From positions 558,001 to 622,000 of the forward strand of contig JBICHN010000011.1 of NCBI GenBank assembly GCA_043101845.1: a stretch of 64,000 nt of DNA. Reading direction: 5' to 3'. This document shows, piece after piece, positions 25,587 through 33,527 of the stretch. The number at the start of each line of letters is the position of its first letter. Position 1 is the first letter of the stretch. The notes under the pieces are model-generated. The model did no database searches and was not told where the DNA came from. It saw nothing but the letters and a program-made list of their open reading frames with translations. Position numbers and translations under genes: made by a program. This stretch comes from JBICHN01 sp043101845. Lineage in GTDB: Bacteria; Planctomycetota; Phycisphaerae; Phycisphaerales; UBA5793.

Positions 25587-26345
25587 TTACGAGCCGCGTG
25601 AAGCCGGCGCTTCGAGTCCGAGTCGATCCATGACCTTCTGCAGGTCGGACCACACCTTCTGGCGATTGTCCGGCGTGTACTGTCGAAGCAGATAGGCCGG
25701 GTGAAAGGTCGGCATGACCTCCACCTCGAGATCCGGCGCGATCGCGAGCGAATGCCACTGCCCGCGCAACTTCGAAATGCCCGTCGTCGTCGAGAGCAGG
25801 AACTTCGCGCTTGGGGAGCCGAGCGCGACGATGGCCTTCGGCTGAATAATGCGAATCTGTTCGACGAGAAACGGCGAGCATTTGTCAACTTCGGCCGGCG
25901 TCGGGGTCGCGTTGTTCGGCGGACGGCTCTTGAGGATGTTCGCGATGTAGACCTCTTCGCGAGACAGTCCCATCGCGTTGATCATTCGTTCGAGAAGCTG
26001 GCCGGCCCGGCCGACGAACGGTCGGCCCGTGCGGTCCTCCTCCGCCCCGGGCGCCTCGCCGATGAACATGAGGTCCGCGTTCGGGTCGCCTTCGCCGAAG
26101 ACCGTCTGCGTGTGATAGGTCGCGTTGACGCAATGCGCGCACTCCGAATCATGCCGGAGTCGAAGGGCGTCGAGCGCGTCGGCGCGACCGTTGTCCGCCG
26201 TAACGAGAGACTCCGGAGCGACGGAGCCGGTGGTCGCCCGGGCCTGATCCGGCGGGGCGGGCACGAATCCGACGCCGAAAAGGCGGTCGATCTCGATCAT
26301 CTGCCGCGCGGCGCGGCGGCGCGTGTCGTCCGTCGATGGAGTCAT
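25587..26345 (-). CDS. Family-4 type uracil-DNA glycosylase
   Basis: A 252-residue enzyme that removes uracil from DNA. Motif 1 is GEAPGAEEDRTGRPFVGRAG (about 97-114) and motif 3 is HPAYLLR. The Fe-S cluster of this family uses four Cys; here Cys69, Cys72 and Cys156 are present but the position expected in KCRPP is Ser140 (KSRPPNN). The N-terminal 65 residues are an extension without homology that I recognise. Its ATG overlaps the upstream isomerase stop by 4 nt. A longer frame is rejected because it would overlap that gene. Activity and cluster content need care because of Ser140. Confidence 0.85.
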   Translation of the reverse strand: MTPSTDDTRRRAARQMIEIDRLFGVGFVPAPPDQARATTGSVAPESLVTADNGRADALDALRLRHDSECAHCVNATYHTQTVFGEGDPNADLMFIGEAPGAEEDRTGRPFVGRAGQLLERMINAMGLSREEVYIANILKSRPPNNATPTPAEVDKCSPFLVEQIRIIQPKAIVALGSPSAKFLLSTTTGISKLRGQWHSLAIAPDLEVEVMPTFHPAYLLRQYTPDNRQKVWSDLQKVMDRLGLEAPASRGS

Positions 26346-27127
26346 GATTCGTTCACGATCTCGCGGCACAGTCGCCGGAGGGCCTCGTAGCTCTGTCGCG
26401 CCGACTCGCGGGAGGACACCGCGAAGTCGGAGTCCTGCTCGACGATTAACCACTCGACTCCGTGCTCGATGGCGATCGTGACAATCTGACGGAAGTCGAG
26501 AATTCCCGCGCCAATCTCGGCGAACCGCTTCGACTGTTCGTCGCGCATGTCCTTGAGGTGGAGAAGAGGTGATCGATGCACCTGACGACGGAGAAAGAAA
26601 ATGGGATTGACGCCTCCGTGCCGCGCCCAGTACACATCGATCTCGAGCTTGACGAGGTCCTCCGATGTGTCGAGGATGTCGTCGATTCCCCGTCGCGGCG
26701 TATCGCCGCTCACTGGCTGGAACTCGAAATTATGATGGTGGTACGCGAGTTGGAGGTCGTGCTCGCGTAGCCGTTTCGCGAGGTTGACCATCTCGGCCGC
26801 CGCCTCCGGATACCCCGCCGGCCCGCGCTGATCCTCAGCGAGATAGGGGATCACGACATATCCGGCGCCGAGCGTCCGAACCTCGTCGACACACGCGTCG
26901 AACTCATCGTGAAGGCGTGAGAGCGCAATGTGTGAAGCGCACGCCCTCATTCCGCACGCGTCGAGCTTCTTCCGAACGCGCGACACCTCATGATCGAACA
27001 GGCCGGCGAACTCCACAGCCTCGTATCCAATCTCGGCCACTTCGTCGAGCGCGCCGAGGAGGTCAGTCTCGGTTCGATCGCGTATGGAAAACAGTTGAAG
27101 TGCGATCGGCGGGCAGGTTCGCGCCAC
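26342..27127 (-). CDS. Sugar phosphate isomerase/epimerase-like TIM barrel protein
   Basis: A 261-residue protein of the xylose-isomerase-like TIM barrel family. It starts at GTG with PPIALQLFSIRDR and has YHHHNFEFQ, EIDVYWARHGG and LHLKDMRDE, which supply the metal-binding Glu/Asp/His ligands. The EIDVYWA segment is typical of inosose dehydratase-like and sugar-epimerase-like members. The substrate is unknown. It overlaps the uracil-DNA glycosylase gene by 4 nt, an unexpected pairing likely due to co-transcription only. Confidence 0.85.
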   Translation of the reverse strand: MARTCPPIALQLFSIRDRTETDLLGALDEVAEIGYEAVEFAGLFDHEVSRVRKKLDACGMRACASHIALSRLHDEFDACVDEVRTLGAGYVVIPYLAEDQRGPAGYPEAAAEMVNLAKRLREHDLQLAYHHHNFEFQPVSGDTPRRGIDDILDTSEDLVKLEIDVYWARHGGVNPIFFLRRQVHRSPLLHLKDMRDEQSKRFAEIGAGILDFRQIVTIAIEHGVEWLIVEQDSDFAVSSRESARQSYEALRRLCREIVNES

Positions 27128-27281
27128 AGGTCATCCCTCGCAGTCGAGGGCCCGGGGTCCGGGCGCCATTGCGTGATCGTCCAAACTCATTCGTCAGAGA
27201 GTACCTTACCCCGACGGCGCGCCAAGTGAATCGGGGATTCGCCGACTTCGAAGAAAGATTGGGGAACCAGACGGGACAAGA

Positions 27282-28457
27282 TCAGCGGGCGCCGATCGTC
27301 GTCTTCTTCCGCTTGCCCGCGAGGTAGGACTCCATGATCGCGCCCGCAAGATCGCCGGCGGTGCAGTAATACGCCACGCCCCGCGTAAGCCGGGTCAGTT
27401 GTTCGACGAACCCGACCCATTCCATGTAGTAATAGTCTTCGATGAGCGCGAATGTGCTGATTCGGATGTCACGCTGGGAGCAGCGGTGGGCTTCCGCGAG
27501 CGTGATTTCCCAGGTCTGCTCGCTCGGCGGGTAGATAAGGTAGAGCATGTCGACCTCGGCCGCGCTCTTCTCGATGTGAGCCGTGGGCTGGCCGTCGGTG
27601 ATGATGAAGATCTGTTTGTTCGGAGCGCCTTCGCGGGCGAGAATCGACCGGGCCAGTAGCAACGCATGTTGAAGATTCGTGAAGTGTGGGGGCAGTTCAT
27701 CCGCTTGATCAAGCGGCGCCCGCATGCGCACTTCCCAGTCACGCACCGTGATAGGTTTCGGCATCGTGAGCGGCAAGTCGTTCTCGGGAATGACCTCCGC
27801 ATGACTGGCAAAGCCGATGAAGTGCAGCCGGTCCATCGGAAACCGCCGCTCCACCAGCGCCTTCATTCCCAGAGCGATTCGCTTCGCCTGGATGTACCGG
27901 CCGTAGCGCGACATCGATCCGGACAAGTCAATGAGAATGGCGATGGCGCTCTCGGTCGTCGCCTCGGAGTGGTACAGCGACAAGTCGTCGTCGCGCAGAC
28001 GAAGCGGCAACAGGTCGCCGGGTCCGCGACCTTCCTTCGCCGATCGCTGGATCGCGTTGCGCATCGTTTCCATGATCGCGAGTTCGCTCAACGGGTCCCC
28101 GAAGGTGTAGGGCTTCACCCCTTCGAGCCGCTCCCGTGAACGACCAGCGGACAGTGAAGCGTGCTCGCCGCGATGGCCGGCCCGGAGCTCTCGGAAGATC
28201 TCGAGGAACGCGCGGTGCTCGATCCCCTTCACCATTCGAGGCGTGAGTCGAAGCTCGCCGTTCTCGCCCCGCTCGAGCAGTCCGGCCTGAATCATCTGCT
28301 CGATAAGCTGCTGCGTCTGTTCGTCCGCCGACGGAAGCGCTTCGAGCGCCTGCTCGCCGTATTGAAGGATGAACTGGATGAATTTGCGTGGCGGGAAGAG
28401 CTGGTCCGGGCTCAGAAACCGGTGTTCGCCGTCAAACTCGTGGTAGCGAATGTCCAC
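27282..28457 (-). CDS. CoxE-like vWA domain protein
   Basis: A 391-residue cytoplasmic protein. The C-terminal vWA domain begins near 170 with the MIDAS DLSGSMS (Asp177, Ser179, Ser181), TNLQHALLLARS supplies the Thr, and ITDGQPT the Asp. The N-terminal 150 residues are helical and charged. This class usually works with a MoxR-type AAA ATPase, which is not adjacent here. It starts at GTG; TACGAT lies 5 nt upstream. It has no signal peptide, unlike the vWA protein at the start of the window. Confidence 0.85.
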   Translation of the reverse strand: MDIRYHEFDGEHRFLSPDQLFPPRKFIQFILQYGEQALEALPSADEQTQQLIEQMIQAGLLERGENGELRLTPRMVKGIEHRAFLEIFRELRAGHRGEHASLSAGRSRERLEGVKPYTFGDPLSELAIMETMRNAIQRSAKEGRGPGDLLPLRLRDDDLSLYHSEATTESAIAILIDLSGSMSRYGRYIQAKRIALGMKALVERRFPMDRLHFIGFASHAEVIPENDLPLTMPKPITVRDWEVRMRAPLDQADELPPHFTNLQHALLLARSILAREGAPNKQIFIITDGQPTAHIEKSAAEVDMLYLIYPPSEQTWEITLAEAHRCSQRDIRISTFALIEDYYYMEWVGFVEQLTRLTRGVAYYCTAGDLAGAIMESYLAGKRKKTTIGAR

Positions 28458-28462
28458 GCCTC

Positions 28463-28468
28463 ATCGTA
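28463..28468 (-). promoter_or_regulatory. -10-like hexamer of the CoxE-like gene
   Basis: TACGAT on the minus strand ends 5 nt before the GTG start at 28457, with no Shine-Dalgarno site between. It fits a near-leaderless transcript. Confidence 0.35.
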
Positions 28469-28519
28469 GGCGATGGGGCCGGGCCCATGACGGGAGCGCT
28501 TCGCGGGCCGCCGATAACC

Positions 28520-28594
28520 CATAAGTATTTGCATAATAGAAGTTTGGGTGTAGGCTTAGGGGTGCGAGGGACATGGGCCGGACGGCCGGCCCAT
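28520..28594 (+). promoter_or_regulatory. AT-rich promoter-like stretch and leader hairpin
   Basis: An AT-rich patch (CATAAGTATTTGCATAATAG) stands out in the GC-rich surroundings about 100 nt upstream of the exported-protein start, with CATAAT as a possible -10. A 9-bp hairpin ATGGGCCGG/CCGGCCCAT with a 4-nt loop follows at 28573-28594. Confidence 0.35.
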
Positions 28595-28633
28595 CGTCCC
28601 CACAAGCACAAACTCCTGGGGAGGGGAAGATCC

Positions 28634-29659
28634 GTGTTCTACGCCATGCGGCCTCGCCGCGCTGCGATCGTGTGGGCGATCGCCGGCGCCGCCCTGCTAC
28701 ACACCACGGTCCAATATGCCTCGGCGCAGCCGCTGCTCGAAGACGGCGGATTCGAATCGAACCCGTATGTCGTGGATTACCGTCCGGCCGAGACCGGCGT
28801 CTGGGTCGGCGATCTCAATGAGATCTCGCTCGCCCGTGATGGGATCATCCCCTACGAAGGCTTCAGCATGATCCATTTCATGCACACGCAGCCGGAGGGA
28901 CCGTCCGATCGACTCGGCGCGGAAATCTGGCAACTTGTCGACCTGCGACCGATGGCGGATCTCATCGCGACTGGCCGCGCCGTGGGTGTCGCGACCGCGT
29001 GGTACAACCGCGTGCCCGGCAACGCCACGACGGATACGGAGTTTGCCGTGGGAATCGGGGCCTACGACGGAGACCCCTCCAGCTTCCCGCAGCAGTGGCG
29101 CTCGAGCGAACTTGATTACCTGCAGACTCGACAGTCGACCGACGGACAACTCAATACCTGGGAGCGCGGCGTCGTGTATCTCCCGCTCCCGACGGATACC
29201 GACTTCGCCTGTGTACATGTCAAAGCCCAGGAGGACATCCGCAACGATCTCATCGGGCAGGAGTTTCACGGGCACTACGCCGACGCGATCACCTTCCGTG
29301 TCTTTGTCCGTCCGGACCGCGGCGGGATGAATCGTCGACTCGATCCGCCGATCCTGCGCCTCGAGGCGTTTGACCTGCATCGAGGGTCGAACGCGACGCT
29401 CATCGTCAGCGATGGCGCGCCGAACGCGTTGACGCATGTCTTCTACTCCCGTATCGGCGACGGCGAGACCCCGGCGCCGCAACTCGGCGTGACCCTTGAC
29501 CTCGCGAATCCGACGCTGCTCGATTCACTTCGTGCGGACGCGGCCGGAATCGCTCGACTCGACTTCCGGGTCCCGCAGCGTGGACCACAGACGCGGGTAT
29601 GGATCCAGGCGGCGCAGCACGGGCGGCTGTCACCTGTCCTGAACGCGACCATCGACTAA
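28634..29659 (+). CDS. Exported protein with planctomycete C-terminal beta module
   Basis: A 341-residue protein. A signal peptide (AAIVWAIAGAALLHTTVQ, cleavage near ASAQP) precedes a beta-rich domain with LLEDGGFESNPYV and a WERGVVYLPLPTDTDF segment that resembles carbohydrate-binding-like jelly rolls. The last 100 residues (from LEAFDLHRGSN to LSPVLNATID) share a pattern with two other exported proteins of this window. The GTG at 28634 has GGGGAGGGG 7 nt upstream; an ATG at 28646 is the alternative. Its function is unknown. Confidence 0.7.
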   Translation: MFYAMRPRRAAIVWAIAGAALLHTTVQYASAQPLLEDGGFESNPYVVDYRPAETGVWVGDLNEISLARDGIIPYEGFSMIHFMHTQPEGPSDRLGAEIWQLVDLRPMADLIATGRAVGVATAWYNRVPGNATTDTEFAVGIGAYDGDPSSFPQQWRSSELDYLQTRQSTDGQLNTWERGVVYLPLPTDTDFACVHVKAQEDIRNDLIGQEFHGHYADAITFRVFVRPDRGGMNRRLDPPILRLEAFDLHRGSNATLIVSDGAPNALTHVFYSRIGDGETPAPQLGVTLDLANPTLLDSLRADAAGIARLDFRVPQRGPQTRVWIQAAQHGRLSPVLNATID

Positions 29660-29680
29660 CCAGGAACCGCGACGCATCGG

Positions 29681-29686
29681 TACAAT
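29681..29686 (+). promoter_or_regulatory. -10-like hexamer of the aldo/keto reductase gene
   Basis: TACAAT ends 6 nt before the ATG at 29693. No Shine-Dalgarno is seen. The nearest -35-like sequence is TCGACT with a 23-nt spacer, which is too long. Confidence 0.35.
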
Positions 29687-29692
29687 GCGCCG

Positions 29693-30661
29693 ATGCGGAT
29701 CGATCTCGATCGACGACGATTCCTCGCGACGCTCGGTCTGGCTGGCGGAGCGTTGGCGCTTCGCGGAACCACTTCATCGTTCGCGCGACCAATCAAGACC
29801 GGTCCACCGTTACCCGAAAGCGCCGTGCTCGGAATTCATCGCGAGCTTCCGCGACTTGGGTTCGGCGGATATCCGATTGTCCGACTCCCGGATGACGAAG
29901 GCGTCGCGGTCGTACGCCGCGCGCTCGATCTCGGGGTTCGCTACTTCGATACGGCGCCGTCCTACGGCGCCGGAAAGTCCGAGCGACTCATCGGCCGGGC
30001 CATTCGCGAGAGCGGCATCGATCGCTCGGAACTCTTTGTCGCGACGAAGACGCTTCGGCGCGACGGCGCCGGAGCGCGGCGGGAACTCGATGAGTCGCTT
30101 GAACGACTCGACCTCGATTTCGTCGACTGTGTGCAGGCGCATGAGGTTCACGACGACTGGCGTTCGCTCTTCGAGGCCGACGGCGTCATCGCAGCCCTCG
30201 AGCGGGCGCGCGATGACGGACGGCTGCGCCATATCGGGATCACCGGCCACCGCAATCCGGAATACCTCATCAAGGCGATCGAGCGCTACGACGGTTTCGC
30301 GACGGCCCTTGTCCCGGTGAACCCTCTCGACACGAAGTACCTCTCGTTTACGAAATCGTTTCTCCCCGTCGCACTGGCGCGCGGGATTGGCGTGGTGGCG
30401 ATGAAGGTGTACGGCGGAGGCTCGTTGCTTTCCGGAGATCGGTTCAAAGCTCGCGAACTGCTGCAGTATGCGCTGAGCCAACCAGGCGTGTCCATCGCCG
30501 TTCCGGGTTGCGATGCGATCTGGCAGGTCGACGCGGCGCACGGTGCGGTCATTGGAATGACGGAGCCTCTCTCAGCCGAGCGGCTGGCCGAACTCGAAGA
30601 GCGGGCCGGCGAGCATGAGGGTCGGAAGAGCGAGTGGTACAAAGAGGACCGGGACGGGTGA
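29693..30661 (+). CDS. Tat-exported aldo/keto reductase
   Basis: A 322-residue protein. The N-terminus DRRRFLATLGLAGGALAL is a twin-arginine signal. An aldo/keto reductase TIM barrel follows with the catalytic tetrad visible as Asp and Tyr in YFDTAPSYG, Lys in FVATKTL and His in VQAHEV. The family uses NADPH; export of a folded, cofactor-loaded enzyme through Tat fits. This type resembles planctomycete and Bacteroidetes oxidoreductases of unknown substrate. It is followed by a DinB gene 72 bp downstream on the same strand. Confidence 0.85.
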   Translation: MRIDLDRRRFLATLGLAGGALALRGTTSSFARPIKTGPPLPESAVLGIHRELPRLGFGGYPIVRLPDDEGVAVVRRALDLGVRYFDTAPSYGAGKSERLIGRAIRESGIDRSELFVATKTLRRDGAGARRELDESLERLDLDFVDCVQAHEVHDDWRSLFEADGVIAALERARDDGRLRHIGITGHRNPEYLIKAIERYDGFATALVPVNPLDTKYLSFTKSFLPVALARGIGVVAMKVYGGGSLLSGDRFKARELLQYALSQPGVSIAVPGCDAIWQVDAAHGAVIGMTEPLSAERLAELEERAGEHEGRKSEWYKEDRDG

Positions 30662-30733
30662 GCGAGTGTGCTTCGTCGGTCCCGGCGGAGCGAGGCCCGG
30701 TGACGCGAGCGACCTGCCGCAGGAGTACTCACG

Positions 30734-31228
30734 ATGAAGAAGTCCGTCATTGACATTTTCGACTTTCAGCGGAAGTACCTCGACCTCCTCGTGAGCGATA
30801 TCGACGACGGCGCGATGTGCGCGCAGCCGTCCGGGTTCCGGAACCACCCGGCGTGGCAACTCGGCCACATGGCGCTCGCGATCGACAACTTTGGCAAGCT
30901 GGCTGGCGGAGACTCGTGCATAGACGACGAATGGCGGAAGACCTTCGGAATGAACACGAATCCCGATCCTGACCGCGCGAAGTATCCGTCGAAGGACGAA
31001 CTCCTCGCGAAGTATGATGAATGTCGAAGCAACTGCCGACGCGCACTCGAAGAGGCGAGTGAGTCCCACCTGAACGCCCGTCCGGCGCACGAGCAGACCG
31101 CGGAGGTCTTCGGCACGAACGGGAATGCGATCGTCTTCGGCATGCTCAGTCACGAATCAATGCATCTCGGACAACTCGCGGCCTGGCGGCGTGCGAAAGG
31201 CATGTGCGAAGCGCTTTCGCGCCGGTGA
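30734..31228 (+). CDS. DinB-like metalloprotein
   Basis: A 164-residue four-helix-bundle protein of the DinB/YfiT type. Three His metal ligands can be seen: GHMALAIDNF and HESMHLGQLA. These proteins include thiol-dependent S-transferases, but most have no known role. The ATG at 30734 is preceded by CAGGAG with a suitable spacer. A second DinB protein occurs at 35289, but the two are only distantly similar. Confidence 0.8.
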   Translation: MKKSVIDIFDFQRKYLDLLVSDIDDGAMCAQPSGFRNHPAWQLGHMALAIDNFGKLAGGDSCIDDEWRKTFGMNTNPDPDRAKYPSKDELLAKYDECRSNCRRALEEASESHLNARPAHEQTAEVFGTNGNAIVFGMLSHESMHLGQLAAWRRAKGMCEALSRR

Positions 31229-31246
31229 CGGGCTATCGAAAGGTGC

Positions 31247-31627
31247 TCACCGCGGCAGCGCGAAGACGATGACCGCGGTGCACAACGCCGCGAGAATCAG
31301 CAGGACGACCGGAATGACGAAGACCGGCTTGAAGGACGGACGCCAGGCCATAAGGTAGCAGGCGAGCGGCATCGTCACGGCGCCGGCGATCCAGCACCAT
31401 GACGCGAAGGCGGCGAGTCTGTGGTCGGGGTTGGAGCCGAGCGACGGCGCCGCGAGTAGATTGAGCGCTCCCAGCGCGACGAGCGCAATGTGCGCGAGTC
31501 GCACGAGGCGACGCGGCAGCGCGTCGTATCCCCCGAGCCAGCCGGGAACATCGAACCGGAGGCCGAGCAGCGCCCCGCCTGCGAAACCGAGCGCGATCAG
31601 GGTCCAACCCACAGGTTCATTCAACAT
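31247..31627 (-). CDS. Small membrane protein, four predicted helices
   Basis: A 126-residue integral membrane protein with hydrophobic segments at about 8-24, 43-60, 75-95 and 102-122. No conserved catalytic motif or family was recognised. It is the last gene of a minus-strand run that begins with a radical SAM protein; it lies 36 nt after the preceding membrane protein. The function is unknown. Confidence 0.65.
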   Translation of the reverse strand: MLNEPVGWTLIALGFAGGALLGLRFDVPGWLGGYDALPRRLVRLAHIALVALGALNLLAAPSLGSNPDHRLAAFASWCWIAGAVTMPLACYLMAWRPSFKPVFVIPVVLLILAALCTAVIVFALPR

Positions 31628-31663
31628 TGGCGGAGCGCTCGCAAACGGAATCGGCGTCAGCCC

Positions 31664-32062
31664 TCACGCCGAAGCCGCAAGGGTGGAGCCCGAGGGTCGA
31701 AGCTGAGCCGCGGCGGCGACGAAGAGTCCCGCGAAAACCAGATCGAACCAGCCGAACCACACCCACGGGGCCGGGATGTCGCCGAAGAAGAAGTAACCGA
31801 GTGACACGCCCGAATAGACGAGTTTGAAGAGCACCCCAAGCCAGATGAAGTCTCGATATCTCCGCGGATCGAGCGCCACCATGGCGAACGCGACGCCGAA
31901 GATCAGGACGACGCCGGCCGAGAAGTAGATGTATCCCCAGTGATTCGGCGGTGTGATGTTGAACGCGTTGAAGATGGCCGGGCCGGCGACCAGAAAGCCG
32001 AGGCCGAGAATGAGGTCGTACGCGGCGGCGAATCCAAAGAGCGGACGAATCCACGGAGCCAT
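31664..32062 (-). CDS. Small membrane protein, four predicted helices
   Basis: A 132-residue integral membrane protein: hydrophobic segments at about 8-28, 42-64, 75-95 and 100-120, with PRRYRDFIW between helices 2 and 3. AAGGAG lies 7 nt before the ATG; the upstream radical SAM gene stops 2 nt before, so the two are likely co-translated. No family was recognised with confidence, though the layout resembles DUF4345-type proteins. Confidence 0.65.
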   Translation of the reverse strand: MAPWIRPLFGFAAAYDLILGLGFLVAGPAIFNAFNITPPNHWGYIYFSAGVVLIFGVAFAMVALDPRRYRDFIWLGVLFKLVYSGVSLGYFFFGDIPAPWVWFGWFDLVFAGLFVAAAAQLRPSGSTLAASA

Positions 32063-32064
32063 GA

Positions 32065-33423
32065 TCAAACTCCTTCTGGCTCAAGGGGTGAACCGTCGAA
32101 CACGGACGCGCGCCGGTCGTTCCGACGCCACTGTCGGAAGAATCGTTCTCGACGCTCGCGAACGAAGTCTGGATCGTTGAGTCGCCGGGTCAGATCGATG
32201 AGGCCCTCTTCGAGCCGCTCAGGCGACATCCGCGAGGGAACATAATTGACATCAAACAGCGTGCAGCGACGCCAGACGCCGGGATAGAGGAGCCGTCCGG
32301 ACCGCTCGAGTCGTTCGTAGAGAGGCGTGCCGGGAAGGGGCGTCATGACGGTGATCTGCACATCGTACAGGCCGGTCCGTTCGACGAAATCGTAGACCGA
32401 ATCGAAGACGGACGCGTCGTGGCCGTCCAGGCCGAGCACGAAACACCCGTTCACGGTGATCCCGTGGGACTGAATGACCCGGACCGCACGCTCGTACCGG
32501 TCGAACTGTCGCAGCTTCCAGTCCCGCCGAATCTCGACCCCGCCCAGCGCCGCCGCGGTCGGACTTTCGAGACCGATCAACAGTTGCCGGCAACCTGATT
32601 CACGCAGGAGATCAAGCAGGTCCGGGTGGTCCGCGATCGAGACATCCGTCTCCGTGAACCACCGGAGCCGTTCCGAAGTCAGCGCGCGGAGCAGACGGCG
32701 CGCGTGACCGCGCTGGCAGAAACTGTTGTCATCCGCCAGTTCAATGAACGGTTCGGGCCAGAACTCCTTGATGCGATGAATCTCCGCGATCACCTTCTCG
32801 ACCGGTTTCGTCTTGTAGCCGCGGGTAAGGAGAATCGAGCTCGCGCAGAAATCACATTGATGCGGACACCCGCGGCTCGTTTGAACCGGAATCCGGTTGA
32901 ATCTCTCAATGTCGAGCAGATCAAAGCGGGGCATCGGCGCCGCAGCGAGATCGAACTCTTCGCCCGGTCGCGCCTCGTACCGCGGAGCGAGCCGATTCGA
33001 CCGGAAGTCGTCGACGAGTCGAGGCCATGAGAGTTCACCTTCGCCGATCACGATGGCGTCCGCGTGCGCTTGCGCTTCATCGGGCAGACTCGTCACATGG
33101 AGGCCACCGAGAACGACCGGAATACCGGCGTCGCGCAATCGGTCCGCCAACGCGTATGCGTCTTCGATCTGAGCGGTGAACGTGGAGATGGCGACCAGAT
33201 CGGCGTCGAGACCGGCGCAGGAGTCCGGCCCCAGGTCCGCGACTTCGTGGTACTCGACTTCGATGTCGTCAGGGGTCAACCCGGCCATGGTCAAAAGCGA
33301 CAGGCTCGGTAATGACGCGATGACCTGGCTGCGTTCCACGAATCCGGGAAGTGTGAGGCCGACCCGCTTGAGTTCCGGATTCTCGACGCGGACGCCGCTC
33401 ATGGCGACGAAAGCGATCTTCAT
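32065..33423 (-). CDS. B12-binding radical SAM protein
   Basis: A 452-residue enzyme. The N-terminal 150 residues form a cobalamin-binding-like Rossmann domain (VVLGGLHVTSLP). The radical SAM core begins at VQTSRGCPHQCDFCAS, with the CxxxCxxC cluster motif, and continues through GCRQLLIGLES and TVNGCFVLGLDG. A C-terminal DUF4070-like region follows (RCTLFDVNYVPSRMSPE). GGAG precedes the ATG. Relatives methylate or rearrange unactivated carbons, including hopanoid methylases; the substrate here is unknown, but two small membrane proteins follow in the operon, which hints at a lipid. Confidence 0.85.
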   Translation of the reverse strand: MKIAFVAMSGVRVENPELKRVGLTLPGFVERSQVIASLPSLSLLTMAGLTPDDIEVEYHEVADLGPDSCAGLDADLVAISTFTAQIEDAYALADRLRDAGIPVVLGGLHVTSLPDEAQAHADAIVIGEGELSWPRLVDDFRSNRLAPRYEARPGEEFDLAAAPMPRFDLLDIERFNRIPVQTSRGCPHQCDFCASSILLTRGYKTKPVEKVIAEIHRIKEFWPEPFIELADDNSFCQRGHARRLLRALTSERLRWFTETDVSIADHPDLLDLLRESGCRQLLIGLESPTAAALGGVEIRRDWKLRQFDRYERAVRVIQSHGITVNGCFVLGLDGHDASVFDSVYDFVERTGLYDVQITVMTPLPGTPLYERLERSGRLLYPGVWRRCTLFDVNYVPSRMSPERLEEGLIDLTRRLNDPDFVRERRERFFRQWRRNDRRASVFDGSPLEPEGV

Positions 33424-33527
33424 ACCGGGGCTCCGAACAAAGGAGAGCATCACAGACTATTGCGAGAGGACACGCGCCGATTTCGGTATCTTCCGTTGAA
33501 ATCGACCGGTTCGACGCAATCCCCGAA

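Noticed and set aside
28458..28633. A riboswitch in the leader of the exported protein
   Set aside because: Only a simple hairpin was found; no conserved core of a known riboswitch class could be recognised.
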